Assembly: GCA_964364225.1 (NCBI GenBank)
Contig: CAYIKP010000012.1
Coordinates: 1 to 12,531 of the forward strand
Length of the DNA stretch: 12,531 bases
Direction of reading: 5' to 3'
From: 12-FULL-44-12b sp964364225
GTDB taxonomy: Bacteria > Patescibacteriota > Minisyncoccia > Phycocordibacterales > Zambryskibacteraceae
Part shown: positions 6,258 through 12,531 of the stretch, one piece after another
How positions within the stretch are numbered: the first letter of the stretch is position 1
How the letters are laid out: the number at the start of each line of letters is the position of its first letter
The notes under the pieces: generated by a model
What the model was told of the DNA's origin: nothing
Database searches by the model: none
Seen by the model: only the letters and a program-made list of their open reading frames with translations
Program-made: the position numbers and the translations under genes

Positions 6258-6286
6258 CCAACTTTGACTGATGGTCAAAGTTGGTT
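6258..6286. repeat. Perfect inverted repeat in a divergent intergenic region
   Basis: Arms ACCAACTTTGAC (6258-6269) and GTCAAAGTTGGT (6275-6286) flank a 5-base loop. It lies in the 114-bp gap between the divergent GT4 and sugar transferase genes, so it could be an operator or a transcript hairpin in both leaders. The adjacent CCCTTCGCAGGCTCAGGACC (6241-6260) resembles an intergenic repeat found in many environmental bacterial genomes. Confidence 0.5.
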
Positions 6287-6325
6287 GCAAAAGAGGGCTA
6301 ACTGGGTAGGATAGTCATTACCAAT

Positions 6326-7672
6326 ATGTCTCTGTCATCCCGTAGGGAAGGCCTGATTCTATTTTTAGGAGACATCATCATCTCCTTTTTTTCCCTATGG
6401 GTAGCCTTGGCCTCTAGATACCCAAGAGAGTGGGCTGGGGAGGCATGGGATCTTCACTTTGTTCCGTTTTCATTTTTAATCCTCCTAGGAACAGTGGTTT
6501 TCTTTATTGCGGGGCTTTATGAAAAACACACCCTTATCCTAAAATCAAAAATACCCTATACGGTTTTTAACGCACAAGTAGCAAACAGCTTTTTGGCCGT
6601 TCTTTTGTTTTATCTCATTCCAGCTTTTGTTATCACGCCCAAAACAAACCTCTTTACATATTTAGTTATTTCAACAGCACTTCTTATTTTCTGGAGAATC
6701 TATGGAATTTCTTTTATGACTGGCCGTCATGGTAAGAAGGCAGCACTCATTATTGGCTCGGGGGATGAAATGAGAGAGCTTTTTTCTGAGGTAAACGGAA
6801 ATGATAGATATGATATTAATTTTGTAGGAGATATTGATCTTTCAAAGGATAGTAATATCGATTTCCAAAAGGATGTTGTAGAGCGGATTTATTCTGAAGG
6901 GATAACGTTGGTCGTTTTGGATCTTTCTGATGAAAAAGTAAAACCATTTATCCCGCACCTTTATAATTTTATTTTTTCTAAGGTTCGTTTTATAGATATC
7001 CATAAACTCTATGAAGAAATCTTTGATAGAGTTCCTCTTTCATTACTCCGATACACGTGGTTCATGGAAAATCTTTCCTCTACGGAGAAAAAATATTATG
7101 ACGGCGCAAAAAGAGTTATGGATATTTTTGTTTCTTTTATACTTGGCGCCATAACGCTACCTCTTTATATTTTTGTAGCTTTAGCAATAAAAATAGAGGA
7201 CGGTGGAGATGTGTTTATAAAACAAGATAGAGTGGGGCAAAACAATGGAATTGTTAAAATTTTTAAATGCAGATCAATGACCGGCTCTGACGGCGGCAAG
7301 TGGCATACAGGAGAGAGTGATAATCGCCACACAAGTGTTGGAAAATTTTTGAGAAAGAGTCGTATTGATGAACTCCCTCAATTGTGGAATGTTTTTATGG
7401 GGCACATTTCTTTGATTGGCCCTCGTCCAGATATTTATGATTTGGGAATTAAATTAGCAAAAGAAATTCCTTATTACACAGTGCGAAATATTGTGAAGCC
7501 TGGGCTTTCGGGTTGGGCACAAATAAACCAAGATATTCAACCAAAATCTGTTGAGGAGACTAGACTTCGCTTAGCCTACGACCTTTATTATGTGAAAAAC
7601 CGCTCATTTCTTTTGGATATAAAAATTGCATTACGCACATTGAAGACCCTTCTTTCTCGTGAGGGCATGTAG
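6326..7672 (+). CDS. Polyprenyl-phosphate sugar-1-phosphate transferase (WbaP/WcaJ type)
   Basis: A 448-residue membrane enzyme expected to start a glycan by moving sugar-1-phosphate from a nucleotide sugar to undecaprenyl phosphate. The architecture is that of the long family members: four or so N-terminal membrane segments (about 10-130), a central Rossmann-like domain (AALIIGSGDEM, about 140-240), and a C-terminal bacterial sugar transferase domain (about 257-448). The latter opens with KRVMDIFVSF and a membrane hairpin, then IKQDRVGQ and FKCRSM. The catalytic Asp-Glu pair is D348-E349 in SRIDELPQLWNV, followed by GPRPD and PGLSGWAQI. All key residues are intact. Substrate is not predictable. 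The epimerase gene follows after 21 bases, probably as one operon. Confidence 0.92.
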   Translation: MSLSSRREGLILFLGDIIISFFSLWVALASRYPREWAGEAWDLHFVPFSFLILLGTVVFFIAGLYEKHTLILKSKIPYTVFNAQVANSFLAVLLFYLIPAFVITPKTNLFTYLVISTALLIFWRIYGISFMTGRHGKKAALIIGSGDEMRELFSEVNGNDRYDINFVGDIDLSKDSNIDFQKDVVERIYSEGITLVVLDLSDEKVKPFIPHLYNFIFSKVRFIDIHKLYEEIFDRVPLSLLRYTWFMENLSSTEKKYYDGAKRVMDIFVSFILGAITLPLYIFVALAIKIEDGGDVFIKQDRVGQNNGIVKIFKCRSMTGSDGGKWHTGESDNRHTSVGKFLRKSRIDELPQLWNVFMGHISLIGPRPDIYDLGIKLAKEIPYYTVRNIVKPGLSGWAQINQDIQPKSVEETRLRLAYDLYYVKNRSFLLDIKIALRTLKTLLSREGM

Positions 7673-7693
7673 CGGTAAGGTAAAATACTTAAT

Positions 7694-8842
7694 ATGGAAT
7701 CAACACTTAGAGACCCATCAACACACGTTTCTGAAAAAAAATATGACGGAGCAGTAATTTTCCTTACAGGAGCTGCTGGATATGTTGGCACGATGCTTGC
7801 TTATAGCTGGGTACAAAGGCAAGACGTTTCTTTGGTTATTTGTTTGGATAAAGAACCTATTCCAGAAATTTTAAGAGGAAATCCTAAAATTAAATATATA
7901 CAAGGGAATACTGTAGATAATTTTTGGGAAGACGAAGTTCGTGAACTGAGTCCAACTGTCGTTGTTCATGCCGCTTGGCAAATCAGAACCCTGTATGGAA
8001 AAGAAGGGAAGTTGAGGCAGTGGAAGTGGAATATTATTGGTTCTCAGCATATTTTTGAATATGCATTTGAGATGCCAAGTGTTTCAAGACTAATTCATTT
8101 TTCTACCGTAGCTTCATATGGTGCAATGCCAACAAATACCTTTGAGCATTTTTTTACTGAAAACGAATCTTTTAGAAAAACTGATTACACCTATGCAGAA
8201 GAAAAAAGAATAGCGGAAGAAATTTTGAAAGAAGAACAAAGCTATGCCATTGCAGACGGCAGGAAAGTTTCTGTGTCTGTGGTCCGCCCGGTTGCTATAA
8301 CTGGCCCCAGCGGTAGAAAAATGAAAATCCGTTTTGGATTACAGTCGGTGCTTTCTGGAGATTTTAAAAACTCATCAAACATTTTTGAAAAAATTACCTC
8401 TGCTTTTGTCTCTTTAATTCCAGCTACTCCAAAGTGGGCACGCCAATATGTTCATGAAGATGATGTGGTTGATATTGTTACACTTCTTGCACTCGATGCG
8501 CCAGAATCACATGGGTTTAATGCATTTAATTTGTGCCCTCCGGGGCCGTTTGTGCGAGCTAAAGATATGGCCGAGGCAGTAGGCAAGAAGGTATTGCTAG
8601 TATTCCCATTTATGGTGCGCTTTGCCTTTTTCTTGTTTTGGCACCTTTCTTTTGGCAAGATTCCCACATCACCAGGGGGTTGGAAGTCTTATAGCTATCC
8701 AATATTAGTGGATGGGTCAAAGGTTGAGAGGGCCCTCGGTTATAAATATAAATATCAATCACTGGGTGCCTTCAAAAATTTAACAGGAAGATTTGAGATT
8801 TTTATAAAAAGTTTAAAAACTCCAAATAACGAAAGACAATGA
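7694..8842 (+). CDS. NAD-dependent epimerase/dehydratase (extended SDR)
   Basis: A 382-residue extended short-chain dehydrogenase/reductase. The cofactor motif GAAGYVG gives G26-G29-G32 at the start of the Rossmann fold after a short 20-residue extension. VVVHAAW marks strand 4, FSTVASYG carries the catalytic Ser/Thr region, and Y167-K171 (YAEEK) is the active-site YxxxK. RPVAITGPSG and RQYVHEDDVVD are typical of sugar-nucleotide epimerases and dehydratases. Residues about 305-320 are hydrophobic, an unusual feature that may be a membrane-associating patch. The preceding sugar transferase gene suggests that it makes or modifies a nucleotide sugar for the same glycan. A 3-beta-HSD-like enzyme is the alternative. 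Confidence 0.88.
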   Translation: MESTLRDPSTHVSEKKYDGAVIFLTGAAGYVGTMLAYSWVQRQDVSLVICLDKEPIPEILRGNPKIKYIQGNTVDNFWEDEVRELSPTVVVHAAWQIRTLYGKEGKLRQWKWNIIGSQHIFEYAFEMPSVSRLIHFSTVASYGAMPTNTFEHFFTENESFRKTDYTYAEEKRIAEEILKEEQSYAIADGRKVSVSVVRPVAITGPSGRKMKIRFGLQSVLSGDFKNSSNIFEKITSAFVSLIPATPKWARQYVHEDDVVDIVTLLALDAPESHGFNAFNLCPPGPFVRAKDMAEAVGKKVLLVFPFMVRFAFFLFWHLSFGKIPTSPGGWKSYSYPILVDGSKVERALGYKYKYQSLGAFKNLTGRFEIFIKSLKTPNNERQ

Positions 8843-8848
8843 AATCCC

Positions 8849-8972
8849 GTAGTAGAAAATGGCATCCGAGCAACTAATGGGCAATAATACAAAAATGATA
8901 GGTCGAAATATAAAAGAAAAAATAATAAATAGTGGTAGTCTGCTCGTATAGAGCAATGCCATTTTTCACTAC
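8849..8972 (+). repeat. Long-range inverted repeat in the secD leader
   Basis: The left arm GTAGTAGAAAATGGCAT (8849-8865) pairs with ATGCCATTTTTCACTAC (8956-8972) at 15 of 17 positions. CGAGCA (8867-8872) can pair with TGCTCG (8941-8946). TGCTC/GAGCA (8941-8945/8951-8955) can instead form its own small hairpin, so two exclusive folds exist. The right arm ends three bases before the secD start. The enclosed stretch also holds a 30-codon ATG-to-TAG frame (8859-8951) without a ribosome-binding site. Confidence 0.5.
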
Positions 8973-8975
8973 CGG

Positions 8976-10340
8976 ATGAAATACAGAATTACAGCTTTAA
9001 TCATAATTATAATTGCGTCTTTCGTCGCTTATGGTTTTTTGCAATCTGAAAATCCAAATACAAAGCTCGGGCAAAAATTTCCATTTTCTTTAGGCCTTGA
9101 TTTGGTTGGGGGAACAGAGCTTACTTATAAAGCACAAACAGAAAGATTAGCTGGCAGTGACGTTGTGTCAGCTTTATCAGTGCTTAGAGATGTTATAGAA
9201 AAAAGAGTAAATGTTTTTGGTGTTGGTGAACCCGTTGTTCAACTAGAATCCGCGAAAACACTAAACGGCTCTGAGGATCGTCTTTTGGTGGAACTTCCTG
9301 GAGTTACAGATATACAAGAGGCTATAAAAAGACTTGGAGAAACACCAACACTTGATTTTTATTTAGCTAGAGTGGAGGAAAAAGATGCAATTGAAGCTTT
9401 GTTTGGCCAGGGAGGAATAAACGGAGCAAACATTGATACTCTTTCAAAGTATTTTTATCCAAGTGGTCTTACTGGCCAATTTTTAACTCGCGCCACAGTT
9501 GAGTTTAGTCAAACAGGGAATGAGCCAAGGGTGAGTGTGCAATTTAATTCTGAAGGTTCAAAAATTCTTCGCAGTGTTACGGGGAACAATGTCGGCAATT
9601 TGTTAGCAATAGTTTTAGATGGAAAAATAGTTTCAGCTCCTGTGATACAAACCGAAATACCAAATGGACAAGCAGTGGTTTCTGGTAGATTTACAATTCC
9701 CGAAGCACAAAAATTGGCTCAAAATTTAAACTATGGAGCATTGCCTGTGCCAATTGAATTAATTGGTACACAAACGATTGGCCCAACACTCGGCGCAAAT
9801 GCAATGAATGAGGGTGCTAGAGCGGGAATGATAGGGACTGCAATACTTATGCTTTTTCTAGTGCTTTGGTATCGTTTGCCTGGTGTGGTTGCCTCTCTTG
9901 CATTGGTGGTTTACATATTTATTTCACTTTGGATCTTTAAATTAATTCCAGTCACTCTAACTGCTGCTGGTATTGCCGGCTTTATACTTTCAATTGGAAT
10001 GGCTGTTGATGCAAATATTCTTATTTTTGAAAGGACAAAAGAAGAACTCGCTCGCGGTAAATCAATTTTTGATGCACTTCACGAAGGCTTTCACAGAGCA
10101 TGGCTTTCAATTAGAGATTCAAATATTGCATCAATGATTACAGCTGTGATTTTATTCTGGATTGGCACATCTGCTATTAAGGGTTTTGCATTAACATTCG
10201 GTCTTGGTGTTGCTGTCTCAATGTTTACAGCCCTCACTCTTTCAAGAACATTTTTATTCGCCATTGTTCCTAAGTCGGATGGAAAATTATCCAGATTCTT
10301 GTTTTCAGCAGGATTAAATATGGGAAATAAAAAACAATAA
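8976..10340 (+). CDS. secD: Protein translocase subunit SecD
   Basis: A 454-residue inner-membrane protein that with SecF uses the proton gradient to assist Sec-dependent export. An N-terminal membrane segment (about 6-22) is followed by FSLGLDLVGGTELTY (P1 start), EKRVNVFGVGEP, LLVELPGV and LDGKIVSAPVI with GRFTIPEAQ. Then IGPTLG leads into the membrane domain of about five segments (about 270-435). GMAVDANILIFERTKEE contains D345, the counterpart of the functionally important Asp of TM4. Length fits the short SecD form. Start at 8976 lacks a Shine-Dalgarno sequence (CCGG just before ATG) and lies directly after an inverted repeat. secF follows after one base. Confidence 0.96.
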   Translation: MKYRITALIIIIIASFVAYGFLQSENPNTKLGQKFPFSLGLDLVGGTELTYKAQTERLAGSDVVSALSVLRDVIEKRVNVFGVGEPVVQLESAKTLNGSEDRLLVELPGVTDIQEAIKRLGETPTLDFYLARVEEKDAIEALFGQGGINGANIDTLSKYFYPSGLTGQFLTRATVEFSQTGNEPRVSVQFNSEGSKILRSVTGNNVGNLLAIVLDGKIVSAPVIQTEIPNGQAVVSGRFTIPEAQKLAQNLNYGALPVPIELIGTQTIGPTLGANAMNEGARAGMIGTAILMLFLVLWYRLPGVVASLALVVYIFISLWIFKLIPVTLTAAGIAGFILSIGMAVDANILIFERTKEELARGKSIFDALHEGFHRAWLSIRDSNIASMITAVILFWIGTSAIKGFALTFGLGVAVSMFTALTLSRTFLFAIVPKSDGKLSRFLFSAGLNMGNKKQ

Positions 10341-10341
10341 A

Positions 10342-11265
10342 ATGATAATTGCTAAACACAGAAAAATATTTTTCGCACTTTCAGGACTGTTGTCTCTGAT
10401 TGCAATAGTGCTTCTTTTTACACAAACACCAAAATTAGGAATTGATTTTGTGGGAGGTACGTTGCTCGAAATAACTGCACCAAACGGCATTTCAATTGAT
10501 TCTGTAAAAGAGGTAGTAAAGGGGACTCCAGCAGAAGATGCATCAATCCGTTCGTCTGGAGAGAGGGCAATTACTATTCGCTCAAAAGCCCTAAAAGAAG
10601 AGGATAAACAGAAAATTTTAAATAGTTTACAGGAAAAATTAGTTGAAGAAATTACAGTTGTGCGCGCTACTACTATTGGCCCTTCCATCGGCTCGTCTCT
10701 AACACGAAAAGCAATTTATGGAGTGTTTTTTGCAATTATTGCAATCGTTCTGTTCATTGCGTTTGCATTCAGGAAAGTTTCTCGCCCTGTGTCTTCATGG
10801 AAATATGGATTGGCTGCAATAGTTGCACTTTTTCACGATGTTTTAATTTCGGTTGGTTTTTATACTGTTCTTTCAATAATGAGGGGGGCCGAGATTGATA
10901 TTCTTTTTGTTTCAGCTATCTTGGCGGTTCTTGGTTATTCTGTGCACGACACAATTGTGGTTTTTGATCGTGTGAGGGAGAGATTGCGCACAAACGAAGA
11001 AAGGAGAAACAGAGAAGATTTTGTGGAAACAGTAGGGTATTCAATTAGAGAAACTATGGGGCGCTCAATAAATACTTCTCTCACAATTTTTCTAACCCTT
11101 CTAGCATTAGTAATTTGGGGTCCAGCAATTACTGCAAATTTTGCTCTCGTTCTGTTGTTTGGAGTAATTATAGGAACCTACTCTTCAATTTGCTTAGCGG
11201 CGCCACTTCTTATTGTTTTTGCTGGGAAAAATAAGAAATATGTTACAATTTTGGTATTAAAATAA
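10342..11265 (+). CDS. secF: Protein translocase subunit SecF
   Basis: A 307-residue partner of SecD. The N-terminal membrane segment (about 8-26) is followed by LGIDFVGGTLLEI, the SecF version of the conserved periplasmic entry motif, and then a small soluble domain to about 105. IGPSIGSSLTRKA opens the membrane domain of five segments, with VLGYSVHDTIVVFDRVRERL carrying D203 in TM4 and the conserved basic stretch after it. TMGRSINTSLT is also present. The ATG lies one base after the secD stop, so translational coupling is likely. SecD and SecF are separate, as in many bacteria, not fused. Confidence 0.96.
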   Translation: MIIAKHRKIFFALSGLLSLIAIVLLFTQTPKLGIDFVGGTLLEITAPNGISIDSVKEVVKGTPAEDASIRSSGERAITIRSKALKEEDKQKILNSLQEKLVEEITVVRATTIGPSIGSSLTRKAIYGVFFAIIAIVLFIAFAFRKVSRPVSSWKYGLAAIVALFHDVLISVGFYTVLSIMRGAEIDILFVSAILAVLGYSVHDTIVVFDRVRERLRTNEERRNREDFVETVGYSIRETMGRSINTSLTIFLTLLALVIWGPAITANFALVLLFGVIIGTYSSICLAAPLLIVFAGKNKKYVTILVLK

Positions 11266-11281
11266 TTAATTAAATATACTT

Positions 11282-11635
11282 ATGGGACTTGAAACTTTTC
11301 CTTTTATGGATCCAATAAAAGATAGCCCTGCTCAAGAAGGGAATCCATTTGTTCTTGATAGTAATGAACAAACAGAACTTAGTGACACCGAACAGTCAGC
11401 AAAAGAACTTCGGGAAATAATTGAAAGTAGTCGTCAGTATGTAGAACAAAATCCGTTTTTAAAAGATGAAAGAGATTGGAAAGATTTATTAAGCGAAACA
11501 GAAAAAGCGCTCGGAAACAAAGAATTAAGATTGGAGGAATTCAGGGCCCTGAAGTTGAGGTTGCAAGAAGCTCGAGATCAATGGGCTTCCCAGATATTTT
11601 CTGGAAAAGATAACTCTCCCAAGAATATAAGTTAG
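11282..11635 (+). CDS. Small acidic helical protein of unknown function
   Basis: A 117-residue protein that I do not recognise. Residues 1-35 are polar and likely disordered; residues about 36-105 are charged with a strong helical pattern (AKELREIIESSRQYVEQ, then KALGNKELRLEEFRALKLRLQEARDQW), suggesting a helical hairpin or short coiled coil. There is no membrane segment, signal peptide or cysteine. It starts 16 bases after secF without a Shine-Dalgarno sequence, and may be the last gene of the secDF operon. An AT-rich TAAATATACT just upstream could also act as a -10 element for a leaderless message. Codon composition matches its neighbours, so it is probably a genuine gene. Confidence 0.7.
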   Translation: MGLETFPFMDPIKDSPAQEGNPFVLDSNEQTELSDTEQSAKELREIIESSRQYVEQNPFLKDERDWKDLLSETEKALGNKELRLEEFRALKLRLQEARDQWASQIFSGKDNSPKNIS

Positions 11636-11640
11636 AAATA

Positions 11641-12018
11641 AATAAAAAAAGAGGGCGTAGCGATGTTCCGCTACGCCCCCAAACTGCGCAAGTGTGTTCA
11701 CTCTCCTCGTACGGAGCAAACGTTTCGTTCCCCAGGCGTATTAAGAGGGTACGCCTTTCACACAACCCCGTGGACGTGTCGTAACGGTTGACTCGTGTCA
11801 ACAAACACCGCGGGGCCCCGTGATGTTTGTATGGAAGTTGACCGAGTCAGGGTTGTTACCAGTTTTTTGTGGGCTAGGTTTTGTCCTGCACCCTCAAGCG
11901 AACCTAGTGAAGGGATCTCTTCCCAAAAGAGACAACCCACCTGGAGAGAATCTGCACCCGAGAGCGTGTTTCCTTTTTCAGGGCTCCCAAGCACAGCACT
12001 TGCGGTAAAGTACTTCCA
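11641..12018 (-). ncRNA. Probable structured non-coding RNA, unidentified family
   Basis: A roughly 380-nt minus-strand transcript is bounded by a promoter at 12025-12052 and an intrinsic terminator at 11644-11678. There is no convincing reading frame, but many helices form (given in + coordinates): 11995-12001/12008-12014; 11953-11965/11983-11995; an enclosing GTGGG/CCCAC 11869-11873/11936-11940 around two hairpins 11874-11880/11901-11907 and 11916-11921/11927-11932; 11762-11768/11850-11856 enclosing a long arm 11789-11802/11837-11849 tipped by CGGGGCCCCG (11811-11820); and 11734-11740/11750-11756. The size would suit RNase P RNA or tmRNA, but I do not see GAGGAAAGTCC, ACAGAA or a tRNA-like 3' end, so I assign no family. 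Confidence 0.6.
11644..11678 (-). terminator. Intrinsic terminator, minus strand
   Basis: Perfect 10-bp stem GGGCGTAGCG/CGCTACGCCC (11653-11662/11669-11678). On the minus strand it is followed by a run of seven T (complement of 11644-11650). On the plus strand there is no T-tract, so it primarily ends a minus-strand transcript coming from the ncRNA region. It begins just after the small helical gene, with which that transcript converges. Confidence 0.88.
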
Positions 12019-12024
12019 TACATG

Positions 12025-12052
12025 AGTTTACCCACATTTAGTTAAGTAGCAA
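12025..12052 (-). promoter_or_regulatory. Promoter candidate for the minus-strand RNA
   Basis: Read on the minus strand: TTGCTA (12052-12047), 16 bases, TAAACT (12030-12025), placing the start near 12018. The boxes are only moderate matches. It is back to back with the rRNA promoter at 12075-12102, and the two share the imperfect palindrome 12051-12076 (AATAGGT...ACCTATT), a possible shared regulatory site. Confidence 0.5.
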
Positions 12053-12074
12053 TAGGTAGCTTAAAAGCCACCTA

Positions 12075-12102
12075 TTGACTATGGTTTTAAGCCGACTATA
12101 AT
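12075..12102 (+). promoter_or_regulatory. Promoter of the downstream rRNA operon
   Basis: TTGACT (12075-12080), 16-base spacer, TATAAT (12097-12102), near consensus. It points to the 16S gene, and no gene intervenes. Transcription should start near 12109, giving a leader of about 380 nt. Confidence 0.8.
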
Positions 12103-12488
12103 GCCCTTTACCCCAACAACTTTCGCTAACGCGAAACTTGAAGGGACAAAGCCTAACCCCTTAACATCTTGTGCCTTGCCCGTTAGGTTTTCCCGGTTAT
12201 CCGGGAAAATTTATTTGGGTCGCATTTTGAAGGGGCGAGGTTTGGGGATTTTTCTTACCTATTGGAAGCACCGTGCGGAAGAGGGTAATATCCCAAAAGT
12301 ACCTTAAAAATTACGACGCTCCTCATTTGTCAATGAGGAGCAACAAGACATAATTAAGAACAGTGCAAGTCTCTAGAATTTATTTTAGAGACGTGATTAT
12401 GAGCTAGGAGAATGAAAAATAGAAATGGAGAAATTAATTTTCTCTTGTTTCGTTCAGGTCTTTCGAAAGATTTATTTTTCGAAAGATT
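12103..12488 (+). other. Long rRNA leader before 16S
   Basis: No credible gene. Stable hairpins are TTTCGC/GCGAAA (12121-12126/12131-12136), TTTTCCCGG/CCGGGAAAA (12188-12196/12201-12209, followed by TTTATTT and therefore terminator-like), and GCTCCTCATT/AATGAGGAGC (12318-12327/12332-12341). These may serve processing, antitermination or attenuation. The segment next to 16S is AT-rich and should contain the 5' half of the 16S processing stem. Confidence 0.5.
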
Positions 12489-12492
12489 TATT
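12461..12492 (+). repeat. Perfect tandem 16-bp repeat just before 16S
   Basis: TTTCGAAAGATTTATT occurs twice without a gap (12461-12476 and 12477-12492). Each copy contains the palindrome TTTCGAAA. It directly abuts or slightly overlaps the estimated 16S 5' end, where RNase III or end-maturation signals are expected. Confidence 0.85.
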
Positions 12493-12531
12493 TTCAGAGT
12501 TTGATCCTAGCTCAGGATGAACGCTGGCGGC
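12489..12531 (+). rRNA. 16S rRNA, 5' end (truncated by window)
   Basis: AGAGTTTGATCCTAGCTCAG (12496-12515), followed by GATGAACGCTGGCGGC, is the universal 16S 5' region. The start is estimated by setting GAGTTTGATC at E. coli position 9. Confidence 0.95.

Noticed and set aside
11641..12018. RNase P RNA or tmRNA assignment for the minus-strand structured RNA
   Set aside because: Size fits, and there are faint look-alikes such as GTGAAAGGCG and AGGAAA, but the universal P4 strands of RNase P and the tRNA-like end of tmRNA are missing.
11795..12307. Several short reading frames between the small helical gene and 16S
   Set aside because: They overlap each other on both strands, sit on stable hairpins and promoter elements, and their translations look random.

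Overview
The window looks like chromosomal DNA of a Candidate Phyla Radiation (Patescibacteria, probably Parcubacteria-like) bacterium. The reasons are AT-rich small-genome coding, 23S rRNA interrupted by a group I intron, weak or absent Shine-Dalgarno sequences before most genes, and a diversity-generating retroelement (DGR) target/template pair. The phylum is an inference. The window starts inside the 3' third of a 23S gene and stops 43 bases or so into a 16S gene, both on the + strand, so rRNA operon sequence bounds it on both sides.

Layout. 1-722: 3' end of 23S rRNA, split by a 378-nt group I intron (55-432) at the position equivalent to E. coli 2593. 723-1365: long structured spacer, an odd tRNA-Ala-like gene and 5S rRNA, closed by a terminator. 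1427-2530: the most interesting segment, a DGR cassette without a visible reverse transcriptase. It has a consensus promoter, a 152-residue target protein whose last 42 codons are a variable repeat (VR, 1880-2002), a strong terminator, a structured non-coding stretch, and a template repeat (TR, 2365-2487). VR and TR differ at 21 of the 33 template adenines and at none of the 90 other positions, the signature of adenine-specific mutagenic retrohoming. 2554-5093: a membrane-anchored von Willebrand A protein and a RodA/FtsW-type SEDS glycosyltransferase. 5075-6211 (minus): a GT4 glycosyltransferase. 6326-8842: a polyprenyl-phosphate sugar phosphotransferase and an extended SDR epimerase/dehydratase. 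8976-11265: secD and secF, one base apart. 11282-11635: a small acidic helical protein of unknown function. 11641-12018 (minus): a probable unidentified structured non-coding RNA with its own promoter and terminator. 12075-12531: an rRNA promoter, a long leader and the start of 16S rRNA.

How the parts fit. The central genes serve the cell envelope: wall polymerisation (SEDS), glycan initiation on a lipid carrier and elongation (sugar transferase, GT4, epimerase), and protein export (SecDF). The DGR cassette has higher GC than its neighbours and sits directly downstream of an rRNA operon, which suggests an inserted module. The reverse transcriptase needed for diversification is not in this window and would have to act from elsewhere, or has been lost.
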